Shown here piece by piece: positions 44,701 to 53,651 of a DNA stretch of 64,000 nt (position 1 is the first letter of the stretch; every line of letters begins with the position of its first letter). This DNA is from Valencia hispanica (taxonomy: Eukaryota; Chordata; Actinopteri; Cyprinodontiformes; Valenciidae). Position numbers and translations under genes: made by a program. Where the stretch lies: the NCBI GenBank assembly GCA_963556495.2, contig OY747701.1:39592501-39656500 (forward strand), written 5' to 3'. The notes beneath the pieces were generated by a model. The model did not search any database. It worked only from the letters and a program-made list of their open reading frames with translations, and was not told the DNA's origin.

Positions 44701-47700
44701 TATTCTATCTATTTCCTGTTTAGTATCTCTAATTTGCTGTATAGTCGAGGGATCTTTATTTATTATATGTATTTGTTCTAAATCTCTCAGTTTTTCCTGT
44801 AGACCAGTCAATTTTTGGGTTTTAATCCTTTTAAGTGCAGCGGTCCTGGCTATAATCTTCCCCCTGAGAACAGCTTTAGCTGCGTCCCATAGTATACTGG
44901 GGTTTACCTCTCCATTATCATTGTCTTGCATATATAATTCAAAGTCCTTCGCCATCGAGTTTCTAAAGGTTTGGTCATTTAACAAACCAGTATTAAGTCG
45001 CCACGAGGTTTTCCGCTGTCTACCTCCCAAATGTAAGGTTAGAAAAATCCCTGAGTGGTCTGAAAGGTCCCTCTGACCTATTCTGCAGCATTTCAGCCTA
45101 TGTAAATCTCTATTATACATGAAAAAATAGTCAATCCTTGAATGGGCTGCGTGTCTTGCAGAATAAAAAGTATATCCAGGGGTTAATCCATTCAGAGCCC
45201 GCCATACATCGATAAGTCCCAAGTCTTTAAGTACTTTGTTTGTGCGTTTTTCAATCAAGGTCTTTTTTCTTATTCTACTGGTTGAGTCTAAAGAAGGATC
45301 CAGAAGTATATTAAAATCTCCTGCACATAAGAGTCCCATATGTTTGCGAAGTGATTAGTTCAAATATCCTTCTGAAAAAGCTAATATTGCTCCCTGGGGG
45401 GGCATAGACATTAAATAGTGTTACTTCTTTTTGGTCTATTTTCCCCTTTACCAAGACAAATCTACCTTCTCTATCATTAATTTGGGATATTAATTCGAAT
45501 TTGACAGCATTTGAAATCAATATAGCTACTCCCCTTCTTTTTCCTTTCTTATATGATGAAGAGAAAGTGTTCTTAAACCCCATCTTTTTAAGTTTTTCAT
45601 GTTCAGAACCTGAAAGGTGCGTCTCCTGCCAAAATGCCACATTTATATTTTCCCTTTTTATTTTAGCTATCATTTTGCTTCTTTTAACCGGGTTATTCAG
45701 CCCGTTTACATTCAGAGACAGTATGTTATAGTGTTGATACAACATTCTTACATTTGAAACTTTCTTGTATCACCCCGGACCAATGGTAATAATCAGTACA
45801 GTATAAAACACTTGAACATCGGAAACTTTGTAGAACGGTGAACTGAACTTCCATCAGAAAAGCTGTCACGTCGCTTTAGACAGTGAGGGGGCTGGCCACA
45901 AAGTGGTGCCCTCAGTAGTGGTGAAAAAAGAAAGAAAGAAAAAAGTTTGGTGGCTCTGTCTTTTGCCCGTGGGTATCAGCCTATGTTGTAATTAAACACC
46001 ATAATAATAAGATAGTGGGGAGATTATTATTAAATGTCTCACTCATCCCCTTCTGTGGCTCCTGGTCCCGTTCTTCGATACTCCTTAAGCTTCTCTCGAA
46101 TCTGCACCTGGAACCGTTGCCTACCGGGTCGGGCCTCCGTTGTCTCCCAGGGTAGAAGCCGGGCAAGCGTCTCCTCCGTGATGTCTTTGCTCTTGGTCCT
46201 GCCAGGGAGCTCGTCCACCGTGTAACCTCTCCTCCGCAGATCTTCTGCTGCTTGTGCGGCGCTGTTATACGTCGCAGGCCCCTTTTCGAAAAAAACACGT
46301 AGTCTTGTTAGAGGGGTCTGGAAACGTACGCCATTATCCCGTAGAATTTTTTTGATGGGTATATATTCCTTTCTTTTGTTCTGCACCTCCGTTGCATAGT
46401 CATGATCAAAGTACACCCATTTGTTTTGGACACGGAGCTCTTTTTCCAGGCGGTGTGAAGAATCTTTTCTTTGACAGAAAACTGGAGGAAACGGACCACC
46501 ATGGAGCGTGGCGGGGCACTCGGTGGTGGTTTCGGTGCAGCGGCGCGGTGCGCGCGTTCAATCCCCAGTTCACGAACAAGTTCGCTCCCCAGCTCAGCCT
46601 TGATGAAGTTTTCGATAAAAGTCACTGCAGACGTGCCCTCGGCGTCTTCGGGGACACCATAAATCCTCACATTATTGCGCCTGGAGCGCCCCTCCAGATC
46701 AGTCACTTTCTCCTGAAGCGCTCGCTGTTTAGTGAGCAGCTGGATAAGGGTGTCTTTGACTCCGATGTCCCATCTTTCCATGTGGAGCAAGTTTTCCTCC
46801 ATTTGGCCCACGCGTTCCACTACCCCTTCAATTTGGCCCGTCACATCCTGAATCTTCCGGTTTATTTTCAATACAAATTCGTCCATTTGTTTTTTAATAT
46901 CTTCCCTGAAGCACTTGCGGAAATCTGATAGATCTTTTTTCAATTCAGCCTGAAGCACTGCCATTCCCGTGGTCATGACTTCACTCACCGCCGTGCGTAT
47001 TGAGTCCAAAGTTTCTGTCTCTCTGCGGCCTCCATCTTGTTTTGGAGTTTGGTTAGCTTCAGCCTCCGTCTCGGGTTCTTTTTCAAAATTGCTGCGTAGC
47101 TCATACCCTTTTTTCTTGCCTTTGTCCCCATCCATCATTTAAGCAAATGTTTCCTTGTGTGTAGTAGTATTACTGAGTAAAGATAACTGAATTTAAGGCC
47201 GATACCCGGAGCTCAGTCACTATGCTGCCATACCGTGTAACGCACCACCGGAAGTTCATTTTGCCTTTTCTTAATGAATTTGTCTCACACTCCTATCCAT
47301 CTGCACTTCAGTGTTTCAACGTTTTCCGGCTGGAATGCCAAGTGCTTATTAGCTCGGTGGCATCACGTGGTGTGGCTAAACTTGCACGCAATTGGTCTGT
47401 AGGTTCCCAAGGCTGCTTGAACACTTCTGTAAAGACTTCAAAAGCTGTGCTAGTAAACCAGAAGCGCCCAATGAGGTTTTAAAGGGGAATCCTCGTTTTT
47501 AGCATTCGGTCAAGGTCAGCATGAGAAAGTATTTCGGTCCGCACATTATTGACCTCTGGTCTAGACTATGACTGGGCCTTTCTAACACATATATATTTGA
47601 TTTAAACTGTTCCATTAAATCTCTGGCTGTATGATAAGGGTTGTTCTCCTGCTGGAACGTGAACCTCTGCTCCAGTCTCAAATATTTTCCAGCCTCTAAC

Positions 47701-50546
47701 AGGTTTTCTTCTAGGAATATCCTGTATTTAGCGATATTCCTCTTCTGATCAATTTTGGCCAGTTTTCCTGTTTCTGCTGAGGGAAAAAAACTGCCCCACA
47801 GCATGATGCTACCACCACCATGTTTTTCCAAGAGGATGGTGTATTCAGGGTCTTATTTTTCCTCCAGACAATGTTTTGCATCCAGCCCAAGATCTTCGTT
47901 TAGGTTTAACTGGTCTTTCAAATGTTTGCTGTGTCCCCTACATCATTTGTGGCACAAGACAGTTCTGATCAACATTTTTGTCACTTTCGTGTGGAGACCA
48001 GATTTGTGGAGTGTACATCTAATAGTATTCCTGTCTACAGATACACCTGAGCTGTGGATCTCTGCAGCTCGTCCAGAGTTAACATGAGCCTCTGAATAAT
48101 CCTCCTGTCACTCTGTAATAGGTTTGCAGTTGTACCTTACTCTTTCCTTTCTGGTGAAAGGTAAGGTGGACTCAACTGGCTATATTTGGTGAATTGTGGG
48201 GCAAAAGAGTAAAAGCTTCAAAATAAATCTGCAATGTTGTTGAAAAAAACTTCAACTTCACTAAGCATTTCTTTTGTTGGTCCTTCACAAATACCTTGTA
48301 TGCTACATTGATATTTGTTATGTGACAAAATGCAACCAAAGTTCAAGGGTTGTTAATACCTTTGCAAGGCGCTGTACAGTGTGTACGCTTTATGTGTGCT
48401 GAACTTTGATTAGATCTGAAGCGATGCTTTCATTTTTACCGATTTTGTGTTTTTGTTTTTTTTCCACCAGGAGTTCCACCGCCTCCAGGAGGAAAACATT
48501 CAGCTGAAAATAATCTCTGAGGACCAAGAAAAGGCTCTGGAGGAGCTTGGGTCCAAACTCAGCGAGTATGAAAACGCTCATGAACCAGCTTTCTGTCATA
48601 AACACGTCACTCAACTTAAACCTGATGATTTGTTAGTTTATTCAAAGATAACTTTACAACATAAGACTATTATTTATTTAAGTCTCATCCACCGCTTTTA
48701 ATTTTTTTCTGTCCATCAGGTCTAAACTGAAGATTGAGGACATCAAAGAAGCCAACAAGGCCCTGCAGGTGAAATCACAGACCTTTGTACCCAGGCATGG
48801 GATGTTCAGGAGTAGGGTAGCCATCAAAGAACTGGCAGAGAAAGGCAGCTTTTGGTTGTGGCTAAGGAGGAAGGATAGGAGTTTGGGGCCAAATAACACC
48901 TAGGGCATTAGCAGGGGGTTGGCAGGGAGAGATATCTACCATTACTCTGCCACTAGGAGTGAAACATCATTGACTGCTGGTCCCCAACTGATGATCCGCT
49001 TATGCCCAGAAAGGCGTTCAAAGGAGCACACTTGCGCAAAAGGCACCAGTGGTGGTGCATCAGGCAGCATTGCCCAGCAGGTAGACCACCAAAGAGTTTC
49101 TTCAAAAGACCAGTAAAAATAGATATCTAATACCAAAAGGTTTATTGTTATGTACTGACCATCACAATCATAATAAAGACTGCTGTCTTGTCTTTTCACT
49201 CAACTGTTCAGAGTGCTGTATCCAACCATTCTAATAGAAAGTTAAGTGGAGGAAAGAAATGTGATGGAAAAATGTTGATAAGCACATTCACATCCTTAAG
49301 TGGATGGTGAAGCAACGCCCAGATTCACAAGCCCTGGACAGCAGCTGGAGTCCGAACTTCAGTAACCACCGTACACAGACATGCCCAGGATATGGGTTAC
49401 AACTGTCCTATTTCTTGTGTTAAACCACTGCTTAATCCAGAAACATGTTAGAAGTGCCCCTGAAAAAGGCCTGGACGATTTCTCAGTGATCGTCATTTCA
49501 GATCAAAGTAAAGTTTGCGTTTGATGCTGAAATCAAGGTCGCAGAGTCTGGTGGAAGAGTGAAGAGAAACAGAATCCACGTTTTCAGAGTCTGTAATGAT
49601 TTGGGGACTCATGTCATCTGCTGGTTTTGGTCCACTGTGTTTTATCAAGTCCAAAGTCAGTGCAGCCGTCCACCAGAAACTTTTAGAGCACTTCATGCTT
49701 ACCGCTGCTGAAATTCTTTATGGAAAGGCTGTTTTCATTTTCCAACAGGACTTTGTATTTGTACCCACACTGCTGAAAGTGTGTTACTAGTTTTAATGAG
49801 AATTGTATCATTAAAGCAATGATGATTGACCTCCAGACTCTCTTGACATAACCCCAAAGAGAATCTATGTAGTATTGTCAAAAGAAAGATGCCAGTCCCA
49901 AAGATGCAGACGAGCTGAATGTTTCTATCAAAACAACCTGGGGTTTAAAATACACCTCAGCATAGCCAAAGGTTGATCACATCCATGCTACGCCACCTTG
50001 ATGCAGTAATTAATCCAAAAGGAGGAAAGTGCATATACAATACAGTGCATGTAGTTATAGTTTACACTAGGATGAAATTTACCCATTAAAATTGTATTGA
50101 TTGGTCTTGTGTATGAATTACTAGAAATAAATATTTTTCAATGATATTCTGATTTATAGTGGTGCTCTTTTAATATTTAAACGGACTAGTGTTTGCTTTC
50201 AGGGGGGTCAGGTGTGGTTGAAGGATAAAGACGCCACTCACTGCAAGCTGTGTGAGAAGGAGTTTTCCATTTCAAGACGAAAGGTCAGTGAAAACCACCA
50301 GTTGACCTTTTAATTCTAGCGATTTTTAGTTTGAGCCTTCAGTGTAAAATGGTAATCACAGGAATGAGGTATTTACGATTAAAATTGAACTTCTGTTGAC
50401 AGCACCACTGCAGGAACTGCGGGGAGATATTCTGCAACAGCTGCTCCGACAACGAGCTTCCTCTACCTGCGTCCCCCAAACCGGTCAGAGTGTGTGACAC
50501 CTGCCACGCCCTCCTCCTCCAGAGATGTTCCTCCAATACAACATGA
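20723..50546 (+). CDS. rufy2: RUN and FYVE domain-containing protein 2 (RUFY2), 19 coding exons
   Basis: Exons: 20723-21029, 23336-23509, 23623-23740, 25234-25335, 25430-25553, 28271-28335, 28432-28497, 28574-28643, 28731-28832, 30658-30774, 30863-30955, 31048-31122, 31204-31301, 36346-36465, 36750-36879, 48471-48565, 48720-48768, 50203-50283, 50403-50546. All are GT-AG; phases join to 709 codons plus TGA 50544-50546. The start ATG 20723 has strong context (aacATGg). Order: low-complexity Ser/Gly N-terminus, RUN domain, long coiled coil, FYVE zinc finger. RUFY proteins are Rab/phosphoinositide effectors on endosomes. RUFY2 rather than RUFY1/3 is indicated by [35 protein letters not shown], the SSN near the C-end and the hnrnph3 neighbour. 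The N-terminal [17 protein letters not shown] resembles the RUFY1 first exon, so this start is longer than the human RUFY2 form beginning near MATKDP. Introns 1, 5, 13, 15 and 17 are enlarged by transposons; coding exons are unbroken. Confidence 0.95.
21515..22420 (-). mobile_element. Degenerate Tc1/mariner relic in rufy2 intron 1, split by a hAT MITE
   Basis: Left end gacaataccttgcaaaagta. The interior has antisense Tc1 transposase phrases such as ctttgactgggacattctaa, aacaatacctccaccaccgt and ttttagttttatctgcccca. Interrupted at 21849-22044 by a MITE. No intact frame; the right limit is approximate. Confidence 0.65.
21849..22044. mobile_element. Short hAT-type MITE nested in a Tc1 relic
   Basis: Inverted ends cagtgtttctcaaccctgg and ccagggttggggaaacactg. 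Flanking 8-mers ttttaaac (21841-21848) and atttaacc (22045-22052) agree at 6 of 8 positions, as expected for an aged hAT target duplication. 196 bp, no coding capacity. Confidence 0.75.
23336..25553 (+). CDS. rufy2: rufy2 exons 2-5, RUN domain
   Basis: Exons 2-5 encode residues about 103-275: [93 protein letters not shown] and [11 protein letters not shown], the hallmark blocks of the RUFY RUN domain. RUN domains are helical modules that act with Rab/Rap-family GTPases and motor adaptors. Junction phases are 1, 2, 2 and 0 in order. At the exon 2/3 junction the codon is ATA (Ile) where mammals have Val. Confidence 0.93.
23741..24519. other. rufy2 intron 3, left part, nothing recognised
   Basis: AT-rich intron with a donor at 23741. 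No repeat or extra in-phase exon was seen; ORF 23960-24232 (minus) is not convincing. Confidence 0.4.
24520..24930 (-). mobile_element. Tc1/mariner-like fragment (same family as 8132-9315)
   Basis: Shares tcagggcttattttgcatgaa and attactgcatcattgcag with the copy near 8610, then diverges. Also carries remnants such as cttgaatgggctttgctgg. Intron 3 of rufy2; no ends or frame survive. Confidence 0.55.
26002..27623 (-). mobile_element. Nearly intact DD38E Tc1/mariner element (Intruder-like)
   Basis: Perfect 29-bp terminal inverted repeats at 26002-26030 and 27595-27623 (tacactaccgttcaaaag inward), including the duplicated TA at each end. Total 1622 bp. It carries one transposase frame on the minus strand broken by a single stop. 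It sits inside the left end of a hAT MITE, so it is the younger of the two. Intact ends mean it could still be mobilised in trans by a related transposase. Confidence 0.93.
26166..27209 (-). pseudogene. Tc1/mariner transposase, DD38E type, one premature stop
   Basis: Reads from ATG at 27209-27207 to the end at 26166, 347 codons with a single in-frame TAG at 26999-26997 after about 70 residues. The N-terminus is a paired-like helix-turn-helix ([34 protein letters not shown]). Catalytic block: [21 protein letters not shown] and [13 protein letters not shown]. Counting from the Asp of QQD to the Glu of NPIE gives 38 residues between them rather than the 34 of classical Tc1, because of four extra residues around [10 protein letters not shown]. 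The family known for this spacing is DD38E/Intruder. All three acidic residues are present; apart from the stop I see no break. Confidence 0.9.
28271..36879 (+). CDS. rufy2: rufy2 exons 6-15, coiled-coil region
   Basis: Ten short exons encode a continuous heptad-rich region: [104 protein letters not shown]. In RUFY proteins this rod mediates dimerisation and binds Rab partners, presenting the FYVE domain to membranes. The donor after exon 11 (gttatt at 30956) is weak. Exon 13 (ends 31301, phase 2) can be joined either to exon 14 at 36346 or to the alternative terminal exon at 33666. Confidence 0.92.
28833..30657. other. rufy2 intron 9, no clear feature
   Basis: AT-rich intron with a T20 run near 30320. 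Two similar segments, tgcgttccatttacc (29786) and tgcgttccagttgat (30161), lie in direct orientation and may be old repeat material. No transposase or LINE frame found. Confidence 0.4.
31640..32550 (+). mobile_element. Degenerate Tc1/mariner relic in rufy2 intron 13
   Basis: Contains Tc1-like landmarks in order on the plus strand: attccactgttaagtatggt, cttttgaa-free central part, gttgaatgatccaaaacata, and cctgccaataattttgaca near the right end. No frame survives. Confidence 0.6.
32551..33640. other. rufy2 intron 13, centre
   Basis: No repeat recognised. It becomes pyrimidine-rich toward 33530-33660, forming the tract of the alternative terminal exon at 33666. The segment 33110-33280 has higher complexity and might hold regulatory sequence, but nothing definite. 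Confidence 0.35.
33666..33774 (+). CDS. rufy2: Alternative terminal coding exon of rufy2 (FYVE-less isoform)
   Basis: Preceded by a long pyrimidine tract and tgtgcag (AG 33664-33665). Spliced from exon 13 (phase 2, ends KQLEQ) it reads [17 protein letters not shown], then [19 protein letters not shown] and TGA 33772-33774. The product would be 539 aa, with RUN and most of the coiled coil but no FYVE finger. In human RUFY3 the short, FYVE-less form continues after the same KQLEQ with an SEKDL-type segment, so this looks like the homologous exon in the RUFY2 paralogue. No canonical AATAAA was found close downstream, so the 3' end is unknown. Confidence 0.7.
34250..35110. mobile_element. Degenerate Tc1/mariner relic in rufy2 intron 13
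   Basis: Left part acattttgtcacattataaa and atgtgacagatcaacacaaa, central gtggtggcagcatcatgttg, right part gtgacgaaatgtaaaaaatc and ggtgtgtatacttttcag. These are phrases shared with the relics at 3184 and 36900. ORFs across it (for example 34735-35127 minus) are not genes. Confidence 0.65.
35111..36345. other. rufy2 intron 13, right part, nothing recognised
   Basis: AT-rich sequence up to the exon 14 acceptor (tgcag at 36341-36345). No repeat family or extra exon identified. Confidence 0.4.
36900..37065. mobile_element. Tc1/mariner-like terminal fragment
   Basis: Begins aaaaccttgcaaaagtagta, continues catgtcagaataaccacaaa and attatgaagtgaaaggaaaa, matching the terminal 160 bases of the same Tc1-like family seen at 15824 and 34250. 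No opposite end found. Confidence 0.6.
37195..37690. repeat. Interspersed fish repeat of unknown class
   Basis: Contains the stereotyped segment ttttatttgtatagcacact and further on gtttgttccagattagagga and gagccacagtgaaccagtgt, typical of a dispersed repeat in fish genomes. A related tttatttatatagc motif is at 62474. No coding frame. Confidence 0.5.
38228..41410 (+). pseudogene. APE endonuclease-reverse transcriptase ORF of the RTE-like element, frameshifted
   Basis: Open pieces: 38228-39775 (endonuclease and linker), then short pieces in alternating frames to about 41410. Endonuclease blocks: [36 protein letters not shown] (usual GDFN; Asp is Asn here) and [13 protein letters not shown]. 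Reverse transcriptase blocks: [61 protein letters not shown]. The C-terminal part reads [13 protein letters not shown]. Six single-base shifts near 39722, 39950, 40403, 40505, 40847 and 41195 break the frame; no obvious substitution stop is needed to explain the breaks. The Asp-to-Asn change at the endonuclease metal site would itself impair nicking. Confidence 0.85.
41406..41445. repeat. (ATGG)n tail of the RTE-like LINE
   Basis: About ten ATGG units directly before the 3' copy of the target duplication. Such microsatellite tails replace poly(A) in RTE-type elements. Confidence 0.95.
41458..41796. other. Original rufy2 intron 15 sequence between two LINEs
   Basis: T-rich sequence without features; pieces such as tctcatcttctccatctcaa are simple pyrimidine-rich DNA. 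Confidence 0.45.
41976..45745 (-). pseudogene. L1 ORF2 protein (APE endonuclease, reverse transcriptase, Cys-rich end), broken
   Basis: Order: endonuclease ([63 protein letters not shown]), then reverse transcriptase ([82 protein letters not shown]), then a C-terminal zinc-knuckle-like CWRECGEV with HIFWSC. Breaks: frameshift near 45334-45336 (C3 run), in-frame TAG at 43663-43665 just before YADD, frameshift at the T7 run near 42684-42690. Catalytic residues are otherwise present. Translation stops at 41976. Confidence 0.92.
46039..47138 (-). pseudogene. L1 ORF1 protein (RNA-binding chaperone), one frameshift
   Basis: The first piece, 47138-46308, starts [20 protein letters not shown], has a long coiled coil (about residues 50-155), then the RRM-like domain [20 protein letters not shown] and [12 protein letters not shown]. 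The C-terminal domain continues in another frame to the stop at 46039 ([20 protein letters not shown]). The switch is at a five-base T run, 46441-46445. The product would trimerise and coat L1 RNA. Confidence 0.88.
47499..48378 (-). mobile_element. Degenerate Tc1/mariner relic with partial transposase
   Basis: Minus-strand frame 47831-47499 reads [39 protein letters not shown] and [10 protein letters not shown], a Tc1 transposase in which the catalytic Asp of QQDN has become Glu and SPDLNPIE is ruined. The outer end near 48360 (ctttgcaaggcgctgtacag) is a terminal repeat; the other end was not found. In rufy2 intron 15, beside the L1. Confidence 0.75.
48471..50546 (+). CDS. rufy2: rufy2 exons 16-19, end of coiled coil and FYVE zinc finger
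   Basis: Exons 16-17 carry [20 protein letters not shown] and [16 protein letters not shown]; exons 18-19 carry the FYVE domain. All FYVE signatures are present: WLKD (WxxD), the basic patch RRKHHCRNCG, RVCD, and four CxxC pairs (CKLC, CRNC, CNSC, CDTC) for two zinc ions. Such fingers bind phosphatidylinositol 3-phosphate on early endosomes. The C-terminus RCSSNTT differs slightly from mammalian SSNLP. Exon 16 lies behind an 11.6-kb intron swollen by two full-length LINEs. Confidence 0.95.
49260..50150 (+). mobile_element. Degenerate Tc1/mariner-like element in rufy2 intron 17
   Basis: Same family as 8132-9315 but on the plus strand: acacagacatgcccaggata, tctgtaatgatttggggact, tggtccactgtgttttatca, cattttccaacaggactttg. 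The transposase has many stops and indels. Short ORFs here (49493-49696 minus, 49596-49790 plus) are not genes. Confidence 0.7.
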
Positions 50547-52490
50547 GACAGACCTCCACCATCACTGCCAGGACATATAAAGTCAGACTTCTTACCCATC
50601 TACTCTCAAGCTCTTTACCAGATCCATCTATGTCCTAGAGATTGCTGCTAAGGGTGGACCACATCGAAGAAGCCTCATGTGTATAGTTTCTTTTTCTTTG
50701 AGTTTGACAGACCAAATGAGCTCAATCTGCATGCTCCTTTCAAGTCTTTTTGTGCAGTTCTTCAGCAGTGTAAAGTGTAATCAGTGACTGATCTATTTCT
50801 GACTAAACCATCCTGCTCTAGTACAAAGTTAAAGTTAACTTTGATTTGCAGCAGGGCTGCTGTTCATCGTTGTCTCTGGGGGATCAGAGAGTTTGGATAT
50901 CAAAGAAGAAACAACTTTATAAACAACTGAAAGTTAAACTGCACTGACCGGTTCTGCTTAACGGTTTTCTGAACCAAGCCAGTTTTTCTCACCACTGCAT
51001 CGTTGTGATGCACATGACAAACTTGAAACCCAAACTGATGAGATTATATAGTTGGTACACAGCTTAAAGGACATGTGCCTTTTCTTTTTTTTAACTACAA
51101 AGTCTGGCTTTGGAGCACCTTTTTTGTGGCGGGAAAACAAACCGTCTTAAAGCAATGTTTACATAGATTCTAAACATTAAGCCTAAATGGCAGGTTGACT
51201 TTAAATCCAAAACAGATGCTAAATATAGTGAACATTTGACTACAGATATTTTTACAATGATTATCTGTGCTGAAAAAAAAGTTTCGCTTTTATTTGACTA
51301 AAGTTTTAGGAAAATAAACATGATCATGTTGAGACGCAGAAAGACCTGCTGGATGCAAGCTTGGTGTCAGTATTGATACTAGGCTAGAGTGTTATAATAG
51401 TGCCATTTGAGCCCCTGTAAATACAGTAAGTAGCATTCATGTCTGTTTCTCACATTCCTAAAATAAACTCCAATCTGTTGCGAACACATTTCGGTCTTGA
51501 AATATTTCAAAGAAGCAGCACTAGCTAGTCAGTTGGGATTAAACCCAAACTAATGCAGTGGATCCTCGTTAAAGGACCAAAAGGAACAACAGAAGGTGTT
51601 TGTGTTGATGAACCACTAACGGCGCACACAGGTGTTTGCCAATCATTTTGTCTGTTAAATGGATATGATTCGTATTAATGTTTGATTTTTGTGAATTATG
51701 CACATTGATTTGTCTGAACAATCCCTGTTAACTTGAAGTCAGCTGTTAAAGAAATGTCAGTGCTGCTCCACGGTTCACGAGGAAAGTTTAAAACTGTTTT
51801 TGTTTTGTTTTTTTGGTTTTTACCACTCATTGGTAACTCAGTATGGAAGCCAACAGAGGCTGCTACTGCTAGAAGTTTTTTTTAAGTTAACTCAGGATAA
51901 CGGGGTTATCACCTTGGGGAAGAAGTTTGTTTTTGACCTCATAAAGTGATTGTTTGAAAAACTCTGTTTTGTCTTCTGTTCAGTTCATTCCTTCATTATC
52001 TCTTCGTTTTGACCTTACCAATCTTTGTACTCTCAGAGCTGTCTGTTCATGTACAGGTGGATGGGCCAGGATGGTGGAGCAAAATTGCAGGGTTTTCTAG
52101 ACACACTTGAAATTGAATAATTTAACAATTTTTGTGATCGTATTTTGTTTTAAGTTACTCTGCTCCAAAAAGGGAAAATACACTTTATTGTGTTGTAGAC
52201 AACTGGACCTTTTATTTATTAACTGGCTTTAGTTTAGATGCCAGCAAACAAAGCTTTGAAATTGCTATCTTTGGATTTTCAGAAATAGATGAACTCAGGT
52301 TTTTATTCTGGCAGGGAAATCTGATCTTCCACATGACATTTAATAAAATAAAAAAATAGAAGCAACTCAATTTTCTAATAAAAATAATACTGTGAAAGTA
52401 GTCGCACAGCTACACACCTAAAGTGTGAAAACCTAAACCTGTAGATGGGTAATATGAAGTTTGGAATAAACTGTATTTATGCCTTATTTG
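50547..52490 (+). other. rufy2: rufy2 3' UTR
   Basis: No coding signal. Candidate poly(A) signals are at 51312-51317, 51462-51467 and 52463-52468 (AATAAA); the last is followed by a GT-rich stretch (gtcttggtgttac), so the transcript may extend to about 52490. The choice among them is not resolvable from sequence. Confidence 0.55.
52463..52468 (+). terminator. rufy2: Distal polyadenylation signal of rufy2
   Basis: AATAAA in ggaataaactgt, followed about 25-35 bases later by tcttggtgtt. The proximal alternative is AATAAA at 51462-51467. Confidence 0.45.
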
Positions 52491-52578
52491 ACAAGTCTTG
52501 GTGTTACAGTTTATGAAAAAGAGCTGATCTAAGTTGGTCTAGATGGCAATAAAAATGGCTGTAAAAATAGCAGTGAAA

Positions 52579-53362
52579 TACAGGGGCAAAAAAGTATTTG
52601 GCAGCCACCGATTGTGCAAGTTTTCCACTTGTTACCTGTATTAATGGTACCTGTTTGACAGGACATGTTCAGGCCCATTTAAAGTTTGCCAAAGACCATC
52701 TGGATGATCCAGAGGAGGATTGGGAGAATGTCATGTGGTCAGATGAGACCAAGATAGAACTCTTTGGTATAAACTTGTTTGGAGGCAGAAGTATGCTGAG
52801 TTGCATCCCAAGAACACCATACCCACTGTGAAGCATTGGGGTGGAAACATTATGCTTTGGTGGTGCTTTGGGGACAGGGCGACTGATCTGTATTAAGGAA
52901 AGGATGAATGGGGCCATGTATTGTGAGATTTTGGGCAAAAACTTCCTTTCGTCATTGAAATGAGGGCATTGAAGATGAAAGTCCATGTTGTCCAGCGACA
53001 GCCCCAAAACATCAGAGCTCTAGAGAAGTTCTGCATGAAAGAATGGGCCACAATACCAGCTACAGTGTGTGCAAACCTGGTGAAGACCTACAGGAAACCA
53101 TTGATCTCTGTTATTGACAACCAAGGTTACATTATAAAGTGTTGAAGTGAACTCTTGTTATTGGCCAAGTACTTCTTTTCTGCACCATTATACAAATATA
53201 TATTTTTTAAATCATACAAGGTGATTTCCTGGGGGAAAAAAATCACATTCTGTCTCTCTCAGTTGAAGTGTACCATGATGAAAATTACCGACCTCATCTT
53301 TTTAAGTGGGAAAAGTTGCTCAATCGGTGGCTGCAAAAAATACTTTTTTACGCCCCACTGTA
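52579..53362 (+). mobile_element. Internally deleted Tc1 (DD34E) copy with both ends
   Basis: Left end at TA 52579-52580 (caggggcaaaaaagtatttg, ccaccgattgtgcaag). Right end inverted (cttttttacgccccactgta), ending at 53362. The interior matches the element at 9744 but lacks most of the 5' half and part of the catalytic region ([10 protein letters not shown] remains). Non-autonomous. Confidence 0.82.
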
Positions 53363-53365
53363 TCT

Positions 53366-53651
53366 ACAGAGAACGGCAAACGTTTGATCTCTGCCATTGA
53401 CAACCAAGGTTACTTTACAAAGTATTGAGATGAACTTTTTGTACTGACCAAATTTTTATTTTCTGCACCAACTCGTTAAAGATTGAACAAAGTGATTTCC
53501 TGGATTTTCTTTTTATTGTCTCTTCTAATTTTTTACATTCTGTCCGTCACAGTTGAAGTGTACCTATGATGAAAATCACAGACCTCTGATCTTTTTAAGT
53601 GGGACAACTTGCACAATCGGTGGCTGCCAAATACTTTTTTGCCCCACTGTA
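53366..53651 (+). mobile_element. Second Tc1 right end in tandem
   Basis: Repeats the 3' portion of the preceding element (tgatctctgccattgacaac, ttgaagtgtacctatgatga, aatacttttttgccccactg) and ends in its own terminal repeat at 53651. Differences between the two right ends show they are not a recent duplication. Confidence 0.8.

Larger units (their letters stand above)
41797..47272 (-). mobile_element. Full-length L1-clade retrotransposon, antisense to rufy2, 18-bp target duplication
   Basis: The direct repeat TTCATTTTGCCTTTTCTT at 41797-41814 and 47255-47272 brackets 41815-47254 (5440 bp). Read on the minus strand: 5' leader 47254-47139, ORF1 47138-46039, spacer, ORF2 45745-41976, 3' UTR, AATAAA about 14 bases before a short poly(A) (seen as T's at 41815-41822). 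Full length with perfect duplication implies recent insertion. Two-ORF organisation and the ORF2 motifs place it in the L1 group of fish. Confidence 0.93.

Noticed and set aside
46392..46928. 178-codon plus-strand ORF
   Set aside because: It is the antisense of L1 ORF1, which has clear family motifs on the minus strand.
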